From the NCBI GenBank assembly GCA_001972305.1, contig BDDD01000061.1:397899-461898 (forward strand): 64,000 nt of DNA. The letters run 5' to 3'. Of the stretch, positions 10,239 to 22,480 are shown piece after piece (position 1 is the stretch's first letter; each line of letters starts with the position of its first letter). Source of the stretch: Cephalotus follicularis. Lineage: Eukaryota > Streptophyta > Magnoliopsida > Oxalidales > Cephalotaceae. Under the pieces are notes generated by a model. That model did not search any database. It was not told the origin of the DNA and was given only the letters and a program-made list of their open reading frames with translations. Both the position numbers and the translations under genes were made by a program.

Positions 10239-11486
10239 CATTCATAATCTACGTTTCCGTCACGAGGATTATGGGTGTTCGATCACATCATCACTGGAGG
10301 TTACTGACGCCTACGGGTTCTGACCGTTTTTACAGCTTTACCACTATACTACGGGTTCTGACCATTTTTACGGCTTTACCACTATACTTACGGGTTCTGA
10401 CCATTTTTACGGCTTTACCACTATACTTATGGGCTCTGACCGTTTTTACGGCTTAGCCATGATGTGATCAGCGTCATCTCTTCCCCACTCAGCTACGACC
10501 TCAAAAGGGTAGGTAGTCGGTGGTAGTACTATCTCAGGCCGGAGGGGCAAAGTAGTACTCAGACCTACGGATTGTTTGTCCCTACGTATGATGACTGGTT
10601 GTTTATGGAGTGTCTACAGGCCTACGGCCTTTTATATGATTAAGACCAGCCCAGTATACCACTGCTTAGGGCAGTTGGTATACTGACGCTGTTCGCAATT
10701 GTCATTTATGCTCACGACATGCCATACATATATGTTATATTGTTGCACGCATATCACCATTATGCTTATGCACTACATGACATACATTGATATACTGTTA
10801 CACGCATATCACTATTATACTATTGCATGCATATCATAGTATACCTACTCGACATTATGTCGCTGACCCATTTCCCCTGTATGTGGAATGGGACAGGCTC
10901 AGGCATAGGTAATGGACTGCAGTGAGGTAAGCTGAGAAGGACGGGTTTTCTATAGCAGATTTCGTTAACCAATTTTATTTGGATTTGCTTATAAGAGTTG
11001 TATAAAAGGGGACCTCATGTTTATGATTTGAAATGTATTGAGATATAAGACTTGTTATATGTAAGAGACAAATCTAAAGATGAAATAGTGATATGTTTTA
11101 TATTCAGCTATTGACCTGTCGGCTTGTGGCAGTGCTTGTTTAATATGTGTGTTGATGTAAAGGACATGGAAGGGTCCACATATTGTGATAAACTATTGTT
11201 TCCTCCTTCGTGAGTGTGGTTGTTGAGGGCTGAGCCCAAGATATAAATTGAGTTTTTCTTTACAGGGTATTTAGTCCGATAAACGAATACTTCATGCCAA
11301 AATTTCGGGAGATTTCAAGAGTTAGTTTTTGTTTGGATTGATTAATTCCGCTATTGTAATATGATTGTTTAAATTTTTAAATTTGTAGCACTTTTTGGAG
11401 TATGAATTATATGATTAAATGGACTAAAGGAATGTATATCATGCGTCGGATCGTGGGGGTTTACTCTCGCGGTTCGGGGCGTGACA
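10239..11486 (+). repeat. Chromovirus-type LTR, 3' part (plus orientation)
   Basis: It begins directly at the start of the minus-oriented LTR and ends GGGGCGTGACA at 11486. Its first 770 bp repeat 7541-8261 in inverted orientation. Its last 550 bp resemble 12830-13419 (shared AAGAGACAAATCTAAAG, GACCTGTCGGCTT and GATAAACGAATACTTCAT blocks), so it and the next LTR piece belong to related families. Its own 5' part is absent. Confidence 0.75.
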
Positions 11487-11954
11487 ATGCGTGGACCTAC
11501 GGTATGCATGGTGTTGTCAGTGTTATCTCGACCCTATTCTTCTATTACACGGTAAGTGTGTAGGCGGTGGAATGGACCTTATGGATTGTACGGTCATGGA
11601 TCGTGCGGTAACGGATATGGAATGGGCATGAAATGGTTATGGGATGGCCATGGTTATTGTTATGGATGGCCATGGTTATGGTTACGAATGGCCATGGCTA
11701 TGATTACGGATGGCTATGGATGATTGTTGATTTCATGACTTAAGGAACTGTGTACGGGTATAATGGACAAGTGACCGACCAAATGACTGAATGAATGAAT
11801 GATTGACCGAATGAATGAATGATCGATCGAATGAACCGAATGAATGAATGAATGGAAATGATTGAATGAATGACCGAGTGAATTACAGAATGATTGAATG
11901 ATCGACTAGGTGAATGAAAGACTGATTAAAAAAGGGGATTGCATTGATTGATTG

Positions 11955-12270
11955 AAACCAGGACCTTCGAGGGACTGGGGTTGCATCATTATTGGACTAG
12001 GACCTACGAGGGGCTAGTATACCGGACCAGGACCTTCGAGGGAATGGGATTGCATCATTATTGGACTAGGACCTACGAGGGACTAGTATACCAAACTCGG
12101 ACCTTCGAAGGACTGGGATTGCATCATTATTGGACTAGGACCTATGAGGGACTAGTATACCAGACCAGGACCTTCGAGGAACTGGGATTGCATTGATTGA
12201 TTGGACCAGGACCTTCGAGGAACTAGGATTGCATTGATTGATTGAACCAAGACCTTCGAGGAAATGGGAT
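11955..12270. repeat. 69-bp minisatellite in an LTR
   Basis: About four copies of a 69-bp unit occur, each made of a 39-bp part (ACCAGGACCTTCGAGGGAC onward) and a related 30-bp part (ACTAGGACCTACGAGG onward). Because 69 is a multiple of three, the plus strand stays open and gives a periodic 23-residue peptide (TRTFEGLGLHHYW plus TRTYEGLVY.). That frame (11948-12196) is a by-product of the repeat, not a supported gene. Confidence 0.85.
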
Positions 12271-12791
12271 TACATTGAATTGTTATAGATTGTATTGTTA
12301 TGGATTGCATTGTTATAGTTATATGGTTACAGATTGAAAGGTTACGAATCGTATCATTATGGATCGTAATGGTCCGGATTGTGATGGTATATGGATATTG
12401 ATGGTGGTTGTAACTAGAGAGACCATTGTCAGAGATTGTCCATCTTCTCTTCTCTTCTCTACATACAAACACTACTCTAGTCTGCCAGTAGAATGAGGAC
12501 TTCTACCTAGGACGCCAAGAGTGCTTAGTTTGTTACCTCTGCAAGGGAGGCCGAGAAGAACTTATATATGCTTTGAAAGGATTTTGGAATGATATGGACG
12601 CTGAATGGTAATGGCATTGTATTGAAATCGTATGGATATGGTTAGTGAATGGTGCCTATGGAAAATGGCATGTTTCTAAATGCTAGTTTTCATAGTATGG
12701 TTTGTATTGATTGTCATGCATACATCTCATATATACTTATTGTACACATCTGCCGCACTTCTATATGTTCATTGCATATGTATATCCTATA

Positions 12792-12805
12792 CAACCTTCG
12801 GGTTG
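12792..12805 (+). other. CAACC-TTCG-GGTTG hairpin in LTR
   Basis: A 5-bp stem closes a C(TTCG)G loop, the DNA form of the very stable UUCG tetraloop. It lies just upstream of the conserved GACCTATTGC/GGGTCAGG region of the LTR, where the other LTR families have short inverted repeats. Function is unknown. Confidence 0.6.
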
Positions 12806-13423
12806 CTGACCTATTGCATTGTATTGTAATGTAATGGGTCAGGTTCAGGTCCAGGTGACGCACATCAGTGACCAGCCAGGTTAAATTGCAGGGTAAGGAT
12901 TTATATCTCCTCTGACCTAGTTTGTATAAATGTGATATTGTAAGGGGACATACATTGAATATGGATGTAATTATGGTTATTGTATAAGAGACAAATCTAA
13001 AGATGAAATAAAGATATGTTTTATTTTTGTATTTGACCTGTCGGCTTATGGCAGTGCTTGATTTATATGAGTGTTGAAGTAAAGGATATGGATGGGACCT
13101 ACTACTGTGATTATTGTTGATTCCTCCTACAGGAGTGTGGAATTTTTAAGGGTTGAGCCCGTATATAAACTGTGGTTTTCCTTTACAGGGGGTTTAGTAT
13201 GATAAACGAATACTTCATACCCGATTTTCGGGAAATTCCAAGAGTTAGAATATATTCATGATTGATTATTCCGCTTGCTTGACTTTGATTTAAAGTTTTA
13301 TAAAATTGAAATAGCACTTTTAGAATATGATTGATAAATGATATGAATGGATTGATTGAACTGACGGTATATCACGCGTCGAGTCGTGGGGGTTTACCCT
13401 TGTGGTTCAGGGCATGACAAACA

Positions 13424-14341
13424 ATGCATAACGACCCCCAGGTAATATTAATTATCTGCTAACCACGATTTACAGGTACATGCACGTATAGTCCCTCCAT
13501 TGACAATGCTCTGATTAAATCTAGGGTACGGATTATGTCAGACCCCCAATAATTTAATCTTTAGTCTCGTGACTATCTTTCGTCAGCCTAACTAATATTA
13601 GAGGTGCCCATCTAATATTCAACCAATAATATCACACTCTTGATATCGTGGCTAGCCTGGCCAGGCGCTTGATTGCTAACGAAAATCATCCTGAGCATAA
13701 TCTTCTTTTACTATAAGCAATGGATTCATTATTGTGCGTTCACGTGCCTCCATACATAAACGTACTATGTTAAACTAATGCATGTATACACTTCATTGAA
13801 TATGTATTTAAGCACAATCAAAACACAGCACCATATGCACAAGACATCCAGTGATGGCTCATGTCCAAGGACCACATGCACTGCTGTAAAACTAGAATTC
13901 TGTCTGACATGTAAGTAAAACTCCATACAGATATTCTATCTACAGTCACCTTTAGTGAACTCATTAATTAATTAACGAGCATCCACGTAGTTGTAATAGC
14001 ATCATACATGCGAGTGAGTGTGAGATCAATCACCTTCTGCTTACCGATATAACAGTACGTGCTGGTCTATACGGATTGATCATGCCCTGAGTGTCAATCC
14101 TATGACCAAGAAGATTCAAAATAAAGTATACCGAGATTCCAACTCTGACATCATGATCTCATCATGAACTTCGTTCTCCAATTTCATTCCAGGACATTCA
14201 TTTATTATTAATCATGTATTAAATAAATGAACTCATTGCCATTGATAAAATATAAACATCTTTATTGAATTTATAAATCATTTCATACAAGTTAGAGTAA
14301 ATACAAGCTCGGCATTAGCTTGCAGGAATTTATCTCTAACA
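13424..14341 (-). repeat. copia-type LTR, minus orientation, probably solo
   Basis: On the minus strand it begins TGTTAGAGATAAATTCC at 14341 and runs about 918 bp to near 13424. Base composition and the TGTTAGAG start fit a Tork/TAR-like copia LTR. No internal region is attached on either side: a chromovirus LTR lies to the left and Sirevirus gag to the right. No target duplication was recognised, so the left boundary is approximate. Confidence 0.5.
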
Positions 14342-15640
14342 ACCTCTAAATCTGAAAATGAGTTTGATGATAATGATCTCAAATTGCTTCAGCTCAATTC
14401 AAAGGCCAAACATGTTCTATTTTATGCTGTTAATACGGTTGAATTCAAGCGTATATCCTCATATGACTCTGCAAAATAAATGTGGAACTTATTGGAGGTT
14501 ACCTATGAAGGTACCAACCAAGTTAAGGAGTCAAAACTAAGCATGCTTGTATATCAATATGTACTGTTTATGATGCATGATGATGAGAGTATTAGTGATA
14601 TGTTTACTCGTTTTACTGCTACTATTAATTCTCTTAAAAATCCTTGAAAATACTATCCTAACCAAGAACTTTTTAAGAAGATTTTGAGATGTTTGCCAAA
14701 GAGCTGGACACCAAAGGTGATGGCGATTAAGGAAACTAAGGACCTCACAACTCTCCCACTCTAGCAGCTCCTTGGGTCTTTGATGACACATGAGACCGCA
14801 ATGAAAAACCATGAAAGTGAGGAGACCAAAAAGAAGAAAATTGTTGCATTTAGAGCCTCAGAAAAAGAGAATGAAGATGTGAGTGATGAAGATGAAGAGA
14901 TGGCCCTAATCACAAGAAAGTTCAAGAAGTTTGTCTCCAACAAGAAACAACAAGGAAATAGGCCTTTCAAGAAGCATCTTCAAAAGGGAGAATCAAGCAA
15001 GAAAGAAGAAGTGATTTGCTTTGAGTGCAAAAAACCAAGACACTACAAGAGTGATTGTACCAAGTTGAAGAAGAACAAAGAGCAGTCCAAGAAGAAGAAA
15101 GCAATGATGGCTACATGGAGTGACAGTGACAATTCAAGCTCCGATGAAGAGAGTGATCGACAGGTTGCAAACATTGCCTTTATGGAAATTGAGAATGAAG
15201 AAGAAAATGAGGTACATCTTTCTACTTCTTTCTCTTTTAATGAACTACAAGATGCTTATGAGGAACTAGTTGAATACTCTAAAAATTTGAGCTTAAAACA
15301 TTCCTCTTTAAAGAAATTGAACAATGCTCTCACTTACAAGATAGAGAAATTAAAGACTAATGTACTTGAATTAGAAAAAGATAAGGAAATGGCTAATTCC
15401 CTAGAAACAGAAAATGAATCACTAAAATTGGAAATTGATGCCTTGAAAAAGACTTTTTAGTAGTGATAAATTAAATAAACTCCTAGGAATTCAAAGTTGT
15501 GTGTTTGATAAGGCCGGTTTGAGCTATGACAAAATGAACAATGTCAAACACTTTAACAATTTCTTTGTTAAGAGGAATGAGCCTAAAATCACTTGTAATT
15601 ACTGTGGCAAGTAACGACATATCTCTATATCTTGTTTACA
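14342..15640 (+). pseudogene. Sirevirus gag region (fossil)
   Basis: The translation follows a copia Gag of the UBN2 type: a helical N-part with LYAVN-like and TYEGTNQVK motifs, SISDMFTRF, LRCLPKSWTPKV and LG.LMTHE, then an acidic/basic linker. A CCHC zinc knuckle (CFECKKPRHYKSDC) lies near 15018-15060, a Lys/Glu-rich coiled coil spans about 15220-15460, and a second knuckle-like CNYCGK lies near 15595. Coiled-coil extensions and extra knuckles are usual in Sirevirus Gag. The region is broken. Confidence 0.85.
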
Positions 15641-16370
15641 TAAAAATAAAATTGGCCTTGTTAAAACTAGGAAGATTTGGGTTCCAAAAGGAACCATTGT
15701 GACTAACATTCAAGGACCTAAGTTCATTTGGGTACCAAAGAACAAAATTTTAATTTTCTTTTGGTGTAGGTGTGCTTGAAGGCCAAATCCAAAAAAACTC
15801 AATGGTACTTGGATAGTGAATGCTGAAAGCACATGACCAGTGATAAAGGCCAATTTATCACTTTGAAACCAAAGAATGGAGGAGAAGTTATCTTTGGAGA
15901 TAATACAAAAGGAAAAATTGAAGGAATTGGCTCCATAGGTAATGATTCTGCCAAAATAAATAATTTATTATATGTTAATGGACTCAAACATAACCTCTTG
16001 AGCATTAGTCAATTATGTGACAACGGTTATAGAGTTGTTTTTGAAAAATCTCATTGCAAGGTAGTAGACATTAACAATGATCAAACTAGGTTCACTGGTT
16101 ATAGACAAGGAAATTTTTATATGGTTGATTTATTGGATTTACAAACTCAAAATGTGAAATGCCTTATGTCTATAAACAATGAAGATAGTTGGTTTTGGCA
16201 TAGGAGACTTGGTCATTTTAACACGATATCTCTCTCAAAAATTGTTAAACATGACCTAGTTAAAGGACTTACAAAAATAAGATTTCAAAAAGATCAAATT
16301 TGTGATGCTTGTCAAAAAGGGAAGCAAACTAGATCAAGCTTTAATAGTAAAAATGTTGTCTCCATAACTA
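15641..16370 (+). pseudogene. Sirevirus protease and N-terminal integrase region (fossil)
   Basis: A WYLDS block near 15800 marks the aspartic protease active-site region, with LLYVNGLKHNLLSISQLCD (about 15965-16020) typical of copia protease ends. The integrase zinc-binding part follows: FWHRRLGHFN near 16195 and CDACQKGKQTRSSF near 16300 (HHCC). The block ends where a solo LTR begins at 16371. Confidence 0.85.
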
Positions 16371-17701
16371 TGTAATGCCCTGTACCTATTTTTAGAAGAT
16401 TTTATCCTAAGGCTTTGTTTGGCTCATGGAAAGGGCCTAAGTGGTTGGTGGATAATTTTTTTAAACATGTGGACAAGAGTGGTTTATGTTATTATATTAT
16501 TATTTGGATAAGCTTCTTGGAGAAGCTTTGTGTTCCCCATGTTGTGTAAGATAGATGGTAAGTTGACAGTTTCTTCTTGGTAGGATAAGTTTGGTTTTGG
16601 AGTGAGAAAGAGAGCTAGTTTTCTTCTTCTTCTTTCTCCCAAGAACGCTCTGGATATTTTCTTTTCCCTTGCTTTTGAGCTGTGGAGGTGAGTTCATCTC
16701 TTCTCTGGTTATATGTGGTGTTATGGTGCGTTGCGCTCGGGCCGAGGTTGAGGACGATGGCCTGGTTTGGCTGGTTGTGTTGTGTTGAGCTTTTAAGCTT
16801 TTGGTTATGTCTTTTGTTGTTCTGATTCTTGTTAGCTTTGCAGACGAGGAACCTCTTGCTGTGACAGAGCATCTTGGGGTTGGTCAACGGTAGCTTGTGA
16901 GGCGATTTTTGAGTGGGACATTCTCCTATTCCCTTTACTTTGATATTTTATGTGTGCCTGTTGTGTTCTCTGTTGAGTGTGCTTCTTGGGGATTTGGATC
17001 CTGGTTATCTTTGTATATATTGTATCCTTGACCTCAAATGAGCTTTAGAGCTCGGATGGTCCTTTGGGCTGTGTGTTATGTTCTCGGATGTGATGTTATT
17101 CTTATCAGGCGATCCTGTTCTTATTCTTTGGTTCTCCTCTGTTATGTGGTGTGCACTGGAGGGTGCGGTTGTGTTTATTGGTTCCTCCTGATTATGGACT
17201 GGTATTAATGGGCAAGGCCCGGGTAGAGGTTAGTGAGCTGTGGCTCAGATAAATACCAGCGGACGAGGTCCGGATAGATTCTAGTAGGCAAGGGCTAGAC
17301 AGATGTGTGCGTTTTGCTTGGTATGGCGGCAGACCATGGATTCTATGGTGGATATATGATGTTCTTAGCGAGCTGTGGCTCTGATGGTTTCAAGCGGAAG
17401 AGGTCCGGATAGACATAGCAGGCAAGGCCTAGATAAATGTGTGTGGTGTCATGGTGTATGACGGTAGACCACGGGATTTTGTGATGTGTGTTTGTTCTCC
17501 TCTTCCTTATTGGTGATCCTCAGCACAATTATTATTACATGTTGGTTGTGATGTAACCTTTTGTTGGATTCTTACACTTGCTGATATCTGAACTATTTTG
17601 ACAGGCTCCGAGGAGCTGGATGTTTTCATGGTTTTTGAGTTGTGCTTTCTTTTGTTGTCCTCTGATATATATTCTTGTTTCTCCCATTTGGGTATGACCT
17701 G

Positions 17702-20574
17702 TGTAACACCCCCAGACGGCGAGAGTCGTTACGGGTCAATATACATACTTCCAGAACCTATCATAACATATCTGATCATATACATAACATATCAAATCAT
17801 AACATTACTTTATTAGCCAAAACAGCCAAAAACTTGGCGGTCTTATCATATTTGAAACATTATAAACTTAACAGTTAATCATTTTAAACATTTGCGGAAA
17901 GCTCAAAACATAATCCAGTTCCAAATTAAAACATAAAAACATAACCATCAGTGTTTATGACTACTAGACATAACATAGGGATCACACTCCTAGGGATCCA
18001 GAGACATAGGGTAGCCATCACTCTTTCACACTTTCCCCCGCTGCTCCTGAAAACCTGCCGCATGGAAACAAAAATGCGGCTGAGCAAACCTCAGTACGGA
18101 TAAGGGAAATAAAAATAGTAAACGATAATTTAAAAGCAGTAAGATTTCAATAACATAGTAATAGAAATCTTAAACAGTTAAAACAGTTTAATCATATTCA
18201 AATACCAATTTCATATCCTTCGAAACATTTACGAAACATTTCATAAAATCATTTACAAATCATAGATTATAAAACACAAATCATAGGTCATACTGAGCCA
18301 CATCACATAACATAAATTTGGCAAGGGAGGTGCTAATTCCACATGCCCACTAGAATCGAAGTGTACGGCACTACACAGTCAATTCTCACATAACACATAT
18401 CCGATCACACCTCCGATCATATATCTGATCACATCTCAGATCACATAAACTAGAATTGATTCATACGCCTCTGTCATACATAGCGGATCCATAAATCCAC
18501 CTCATGGGATTTATTCATAACACTCAGAGACGCCGTAGTCTAATCACACCACTACGGAAGTGTCACGTCCCCGTGCCAGGCCCACTACGTGCCTATGGTA
18601 CGCCCCATAGGTGGGTACAATACTCAGTATTCATTTCAAAAATATTGATTTATCACAATCAATTTAAAATCACATAAAATATTCTTTCACAAAACATATT
18701 CGGAAACCGCTCACAACGGTATCATAACATACATTTCATAACATATCGTATCATTTCATATCAGATGTATAAAGTCGGAATCATTTAAAATGTCAAACCA
18801 ACTTTATTATCGAAACATGTCAAAATCATAAAACATTATCAATTTCATAAACGAAGAAGCATAACAAAACTGTTTTCAGTTCGAAACATCAGATAGCCAA
18901 GGAAACGAGAGAAATCCGTACAATGTTCATAAAGTAAAAATATCTTTTGTTTACTGCAGTACAACTGATAGGAGGGTATCAAAAAACGAAGATCCGTACC
19001 TTAAGCGCTCATAAAGTACTTACGAATAGATGATTCAAACGAATCTCACTTGAAGCACAACAATCTAAAAGGCATCCAAAATCATACGTATAAGAGTCTA
19101 AGACATATCAGAAGCATTAAACAGACTCTTAACAGTGTTTGGAAAAGACTCAGATTGATTCGAGGATCAAACGGAGTAAAACAGTTGAAAATAGCATATT
19201 TCTGGGCAAAATAGTCGACTATTACAGAGCACCAGCCGACTGGGGAAGCTTGGCAGTTGACTAATCACAAGGGCCGGTCGACTACTCAAACCAGCATGCA
19301 GACAGTCGACTGGTTCATAGATCCAGTCGACTACTCAACCTAAGATAGTCGACTGTGTTCATATGGCAGTCGACTGTTCATCCAATCCAGCCGACTATCC
19401 ACAGGAACAGTCGACTGTTCTGGACGACAGAACAGTAGGAAACTTGACGATTTGATGCAGAAAATGGTATAAATGATTACTACACTGGACCAGAAGCATA
19501 AGGACATAAACATAAGACCATATATAACATTTAGATGTCTCAGGAACACATGATTGACTCAGAAACAATTCGACAGTGGCTTAGTTTTAGGAGAAGACAA
19601 AAAGATATGCATATTCATATGTCCAGACTCTGTCTATAATCATTTACAGATGTTATAAAACCAGTTTGTGACAAGTTATGGTACACAAAACATGCTGACA
19701 ACCTACTAATACCATGACAGAACATATAATTATACACGAGATCAAAACCAAAGGACATTAAGAGCATAAAACTCAAATTACAACATTGCAGCAAAACCAT
19801 TACAAAAAGGAATGAATTAACTGACCTGTAATGGTATAGAGAACACAGAAAAACAGCAGAAGGAACACTAGCACGAAATCACAATCGGCTGTGAACAAAA
19901 CATGGGCCAAAGAAAAACCAATACAGGGACATACTTAGCAAACCAATTGAATTCAACTCTAAAGAACAACAAAAGGATTAAGATTACCTCCACAACTTGA
20001 TGCAACGAATCCACAGCAGTTTAACACACACACACAAGGCAGAATTCAGCAGTGGCTTGCAAGAAAGATGAAGGCAACATATAAAATGGCAATGGCACTC
20101 ACAAAAAGAAAAAAAAGGGACAAAAAATCTGTTATAAAGGGAAGGAGGGAGGATTTCAGGGGATTAGAAAAGGAAAACAAGATTGCAAACGAGTAAAATT
20201 AATGAGGGAAAGAGTGGACTCGGGTGAGGAAGAAGAAAGAAAGGAAAGAAGAGGGAGAAAGGAAAGAAGAGGGAGAAAGGAAAGAAAAATAAAAAGGAAA
20301 GAAAATTAATAAAATAAATAAAATAAAAATGAATTAAAAGGGTTTATAAAATAGAAATGAATTGTTTTGTTAAAATAAAATTTTGATTAAGTAAAATAAA
20401 AACTCCAAACCCAACATAACATAACATATCCAAAATTGGACTGGTATCAGTCAGCCCAAATCACATAAGCCCAAAACATAGGGCACCGGACTTTAAAATT
20501 TAAAACAAATTTAAAAGCCCGAAAACACACATAAAAAATCCGTAAAATACATTTACGAACAGCAGGGTATTACA
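17702..20574 (-). mobile_element. Solo chromovirus LTR (family 2), TSD ACCTG
   Basis: The plus strand reads TGTAACACCCCC at 17702 and GGGTATTACA at 20574, flanked by ACCTG (17697-17701) and ACCTG (20575-20579). It is about 2873 bp. It belongs to the same family as the LTR at 60534-63340, whose PBS shows the true orientation is minus. Both share the AACCTGCCGCATGGAAACAA block (18053 and 60823). The distal part contains a CAGTCGACTG array at 19200-19430 and GA-rich tracts near 20215-20300. Confidence 0.93.
19200..19430. repeat. CAGTCGACTG-type array in gypsy solo LTR
   Basis: About ten copies of CAGTCGACTG or close variants (AGTCGACTAT, CAGCCGACTG, CAGTTGACTA) occur in 230 bp. The array starts after a TTCTGGGCAAAA-like flank and ends in CTGTTCTGGACGACAGAACAG. 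Very similar flanks bracket the arrays near 47790-48050 and 61995-62180. Confidence 0.9.
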
Positions 20575-21555
20575 ACCTGGTTTATACTTTTCTTTTAGCG
20601 CATTAAGTGGTGGTGGATGCCGTGGAGAATGCTTGTTCTTACTCACTAGTCATTTAGACTAATCCCCTCCCAGTTTGTTTTGCAGAGGAAGCTGCTGTGG
20701 TTGCCAGAATAGTCTTTTGTGTTGATAAGGTATTCCGAGGATAGAAGCGGCTTGGTTGGCTTCTCGGACTCGTTTGCATGCTTTCATGGGGCATATGGGT
20801 TTTGTTTTCCTATGGTTGTTGGCTCCTCGGCTCGAGGAGGAAAGGTTATTCTTTTGTATGGGTCCTCGGATTTTGAGCAGAGGACGATACTTGTGAACAA
20901 GATGTATTATTTTGACATGATAATGAAATGTATTCTTTTGTGATGATTTAATGTATTTGATGATGAGATTGCGTATTTTATTTTGAATGTTTATGTTATG
21001 ATCCTCTGTATGTTTGCCCGAGGATGCGTTAGTCCGAGGAGGGCAGGTAAGTTGGGTTTTGCCTAAGGACGCGTTAGTCCGAGGAGGGCGGGTGTGATGT
21101 AGTTCGTCCAAAGAGAACATGTTGTCCGAGGAGACGTCTGAGGAGACCATGTTGTCCGAGGATGGCTTTGTCCGAGGAGGACGTGCCCGAGGATGGCTTT
21201 GTCCGAGGAGGGCATGTCTGAGGATGGTTGTGCAGGACTGGCCTTATGTTTGGTTGGTGTCCCCTACCTGAGACCCCTGGTAAGATGTGGTGTGTTGCAT
21301 CCTCTGCCCTGGCTCCCTCCCCTGGCAAGTTCCTTTAGTGGAATGATGCGTTTTGGCAGTGGTTATTATGTGATCTTTAGTTAAACAGTGAGTTTTGGAA
21401 TGGCTTTGTTTAAGGTGGTATTTATAGTTTTGCCATTCTTCCTTTTGTTTCTTCTCTTCTGTGTGTATACATTGTGGCTTAGAGGAGATGAGAAATTCCT
21501 CCTTCCTGTCGGGCTATTCATCCGAGGTGGCTATCCTGAGGGACGGGTCGTTACA

Positions 21556-22480
21556 ACTATGCCACTTCAACTATTGCATATAGATTTATTTTGACCAACT
21601 AGAACTAGAAGTATTGGTGGTAAATCTTATGCCTTAGTCATTGTTGATGCTTACTTTAGGTATACATGGACTATTTTTCTTGCCCATAAAAATGAAGCCT
21701 TCCATGAATTTTCAATTTTCTATAAAAAGGTTTAAAATGAGAAAAACTCTTATATTGTTAGCATTAGAAGTGATCATGGAAAGGAATTTGAAAACCATTT
21801 GTTTGAAAATTTTTGTAAAGAAAACGGTTTTAGCCATAATTTTTCAACTCATAGAACTCCTCAACAAAATGGGGTTGTTGAAAGGAAAAATCGTACTTTA
21901 GAAGAAATCGCTAGAACAATGCTTTGTGAAAATGATTTGCCAAAACATTTTTGGGCCAAAGCCGTAAATACCTCTTGCTATATTTTAAATTTTGCATTAA
22001 TAAGGCATATTCTCAAAAAGACTCCATATGAATTATGGATATGAAGAAAGCCTAACATTGGTTACTTCCATGCATTTGGATGCAAATGTTTCATCCACAA
22101 CAACAATAAGGATATCCTTGGTAAGTTTGATGCCAAAGCCGATGAAGGTATTTTTCTTGGTTATTCAAACACTAGTAAAGGTTATATGGTGTTTAATAAA
22201 AGAACTTTAGTGGCTAAAAAGTTGATGCATGTTATTTTTTATGAGACCAACCCCAAACTTCAAAGAGAAGTTACTGTTGATGATGATGTAGATATTTTTG
22301 AAAAGAAAGTTGAAGAACTGAATTTGGATGAAGAAAAACTTGAAGAGAAGGAAGAAGATTCTCAAAACCATGAAAAAAATCTTCAAAAGAATCAACAAGA
22401 CATAGAGGAGGAACCCCCTCAAGTCAATCCTCAAGAATCTCTTTAAGGAGACAATTGGAAATACAAGAAGAGTCATCCAA
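21556..22480 (+). pseudogene. Sirevirus integrase core and C-terminal region (fossil)
   Basis: The core resumes directly after the solo LTR with PLQLLHIDLF (first catalytic Asp). It then shows HGKEF and FCKENGFSHNFSTHRTPQQNGVVERKNRTLEEIARTM (catalytic Glu part, about 21799-21930), followed by the copia C-terminal part (FGCKCFI, GIFLGYS near 22070-22160). A Glu/Asp-rich linker follows at 22270-22440. It would join element cDNA to host DNA. Broken. Confidence 0.88.

Larger units (their letters stand above)
11487..13419 (+). repeat. Related chromovirus-type LTR, 3' part with minisatellite
   Basis: It runs from the end of the previous LTR to GGGCATGACA at 13419. The end half is related to 10940-11486. 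The first half has GAATGAATGA-type short repeats (about 11780-11900), ATGGCCATGG-type repeats (11640-11740) and a 69-bp minisatellite (11955-12270). The previous LTR probably inserted into this one, but the left part of this LTR was not found, so the nesting is inferred. Confidence 0.65.
16371..21555 (+). mobile_element. Solo LTR (3-kb-class gypsy family 1, copy 1) in Sirevirus integrase
   Basis: It begins TGTAATGCCCTG at 16371 and ends GGGTCGTTACA at 21555. The Sirevirus sequence on both sides shares AACTAT, giving a near-perfect target duplication. Without the nested LTR at 17702-20574 it is about 2.3 kb. It carries a CT-rich tract near 16620, as do its relatives at 23988 and 53914, and the ACTAGT..TTTAGACTAATCCCCTCCC block near 20645 is shared with them. 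No internal region remains, so it is a solo LTR from LTR-LTR recombination. Confidence 0.85.

Noticed and set aside
7541-11010. DNA transposon with long terminal inverted repeats
   Set aside because: The arms are inverted copies of LTR parts (one arm begins at a TGTAATACCC LTR start), the ends show no target duplication, and no transposase is present.
11948-12196. 82-residue repeat frame with TRTFEGLGLHHYW units
   Set aside because: Explained by a 69-bp minisatellite whose length is a multiple of three; no domain and no flanking gene structure.
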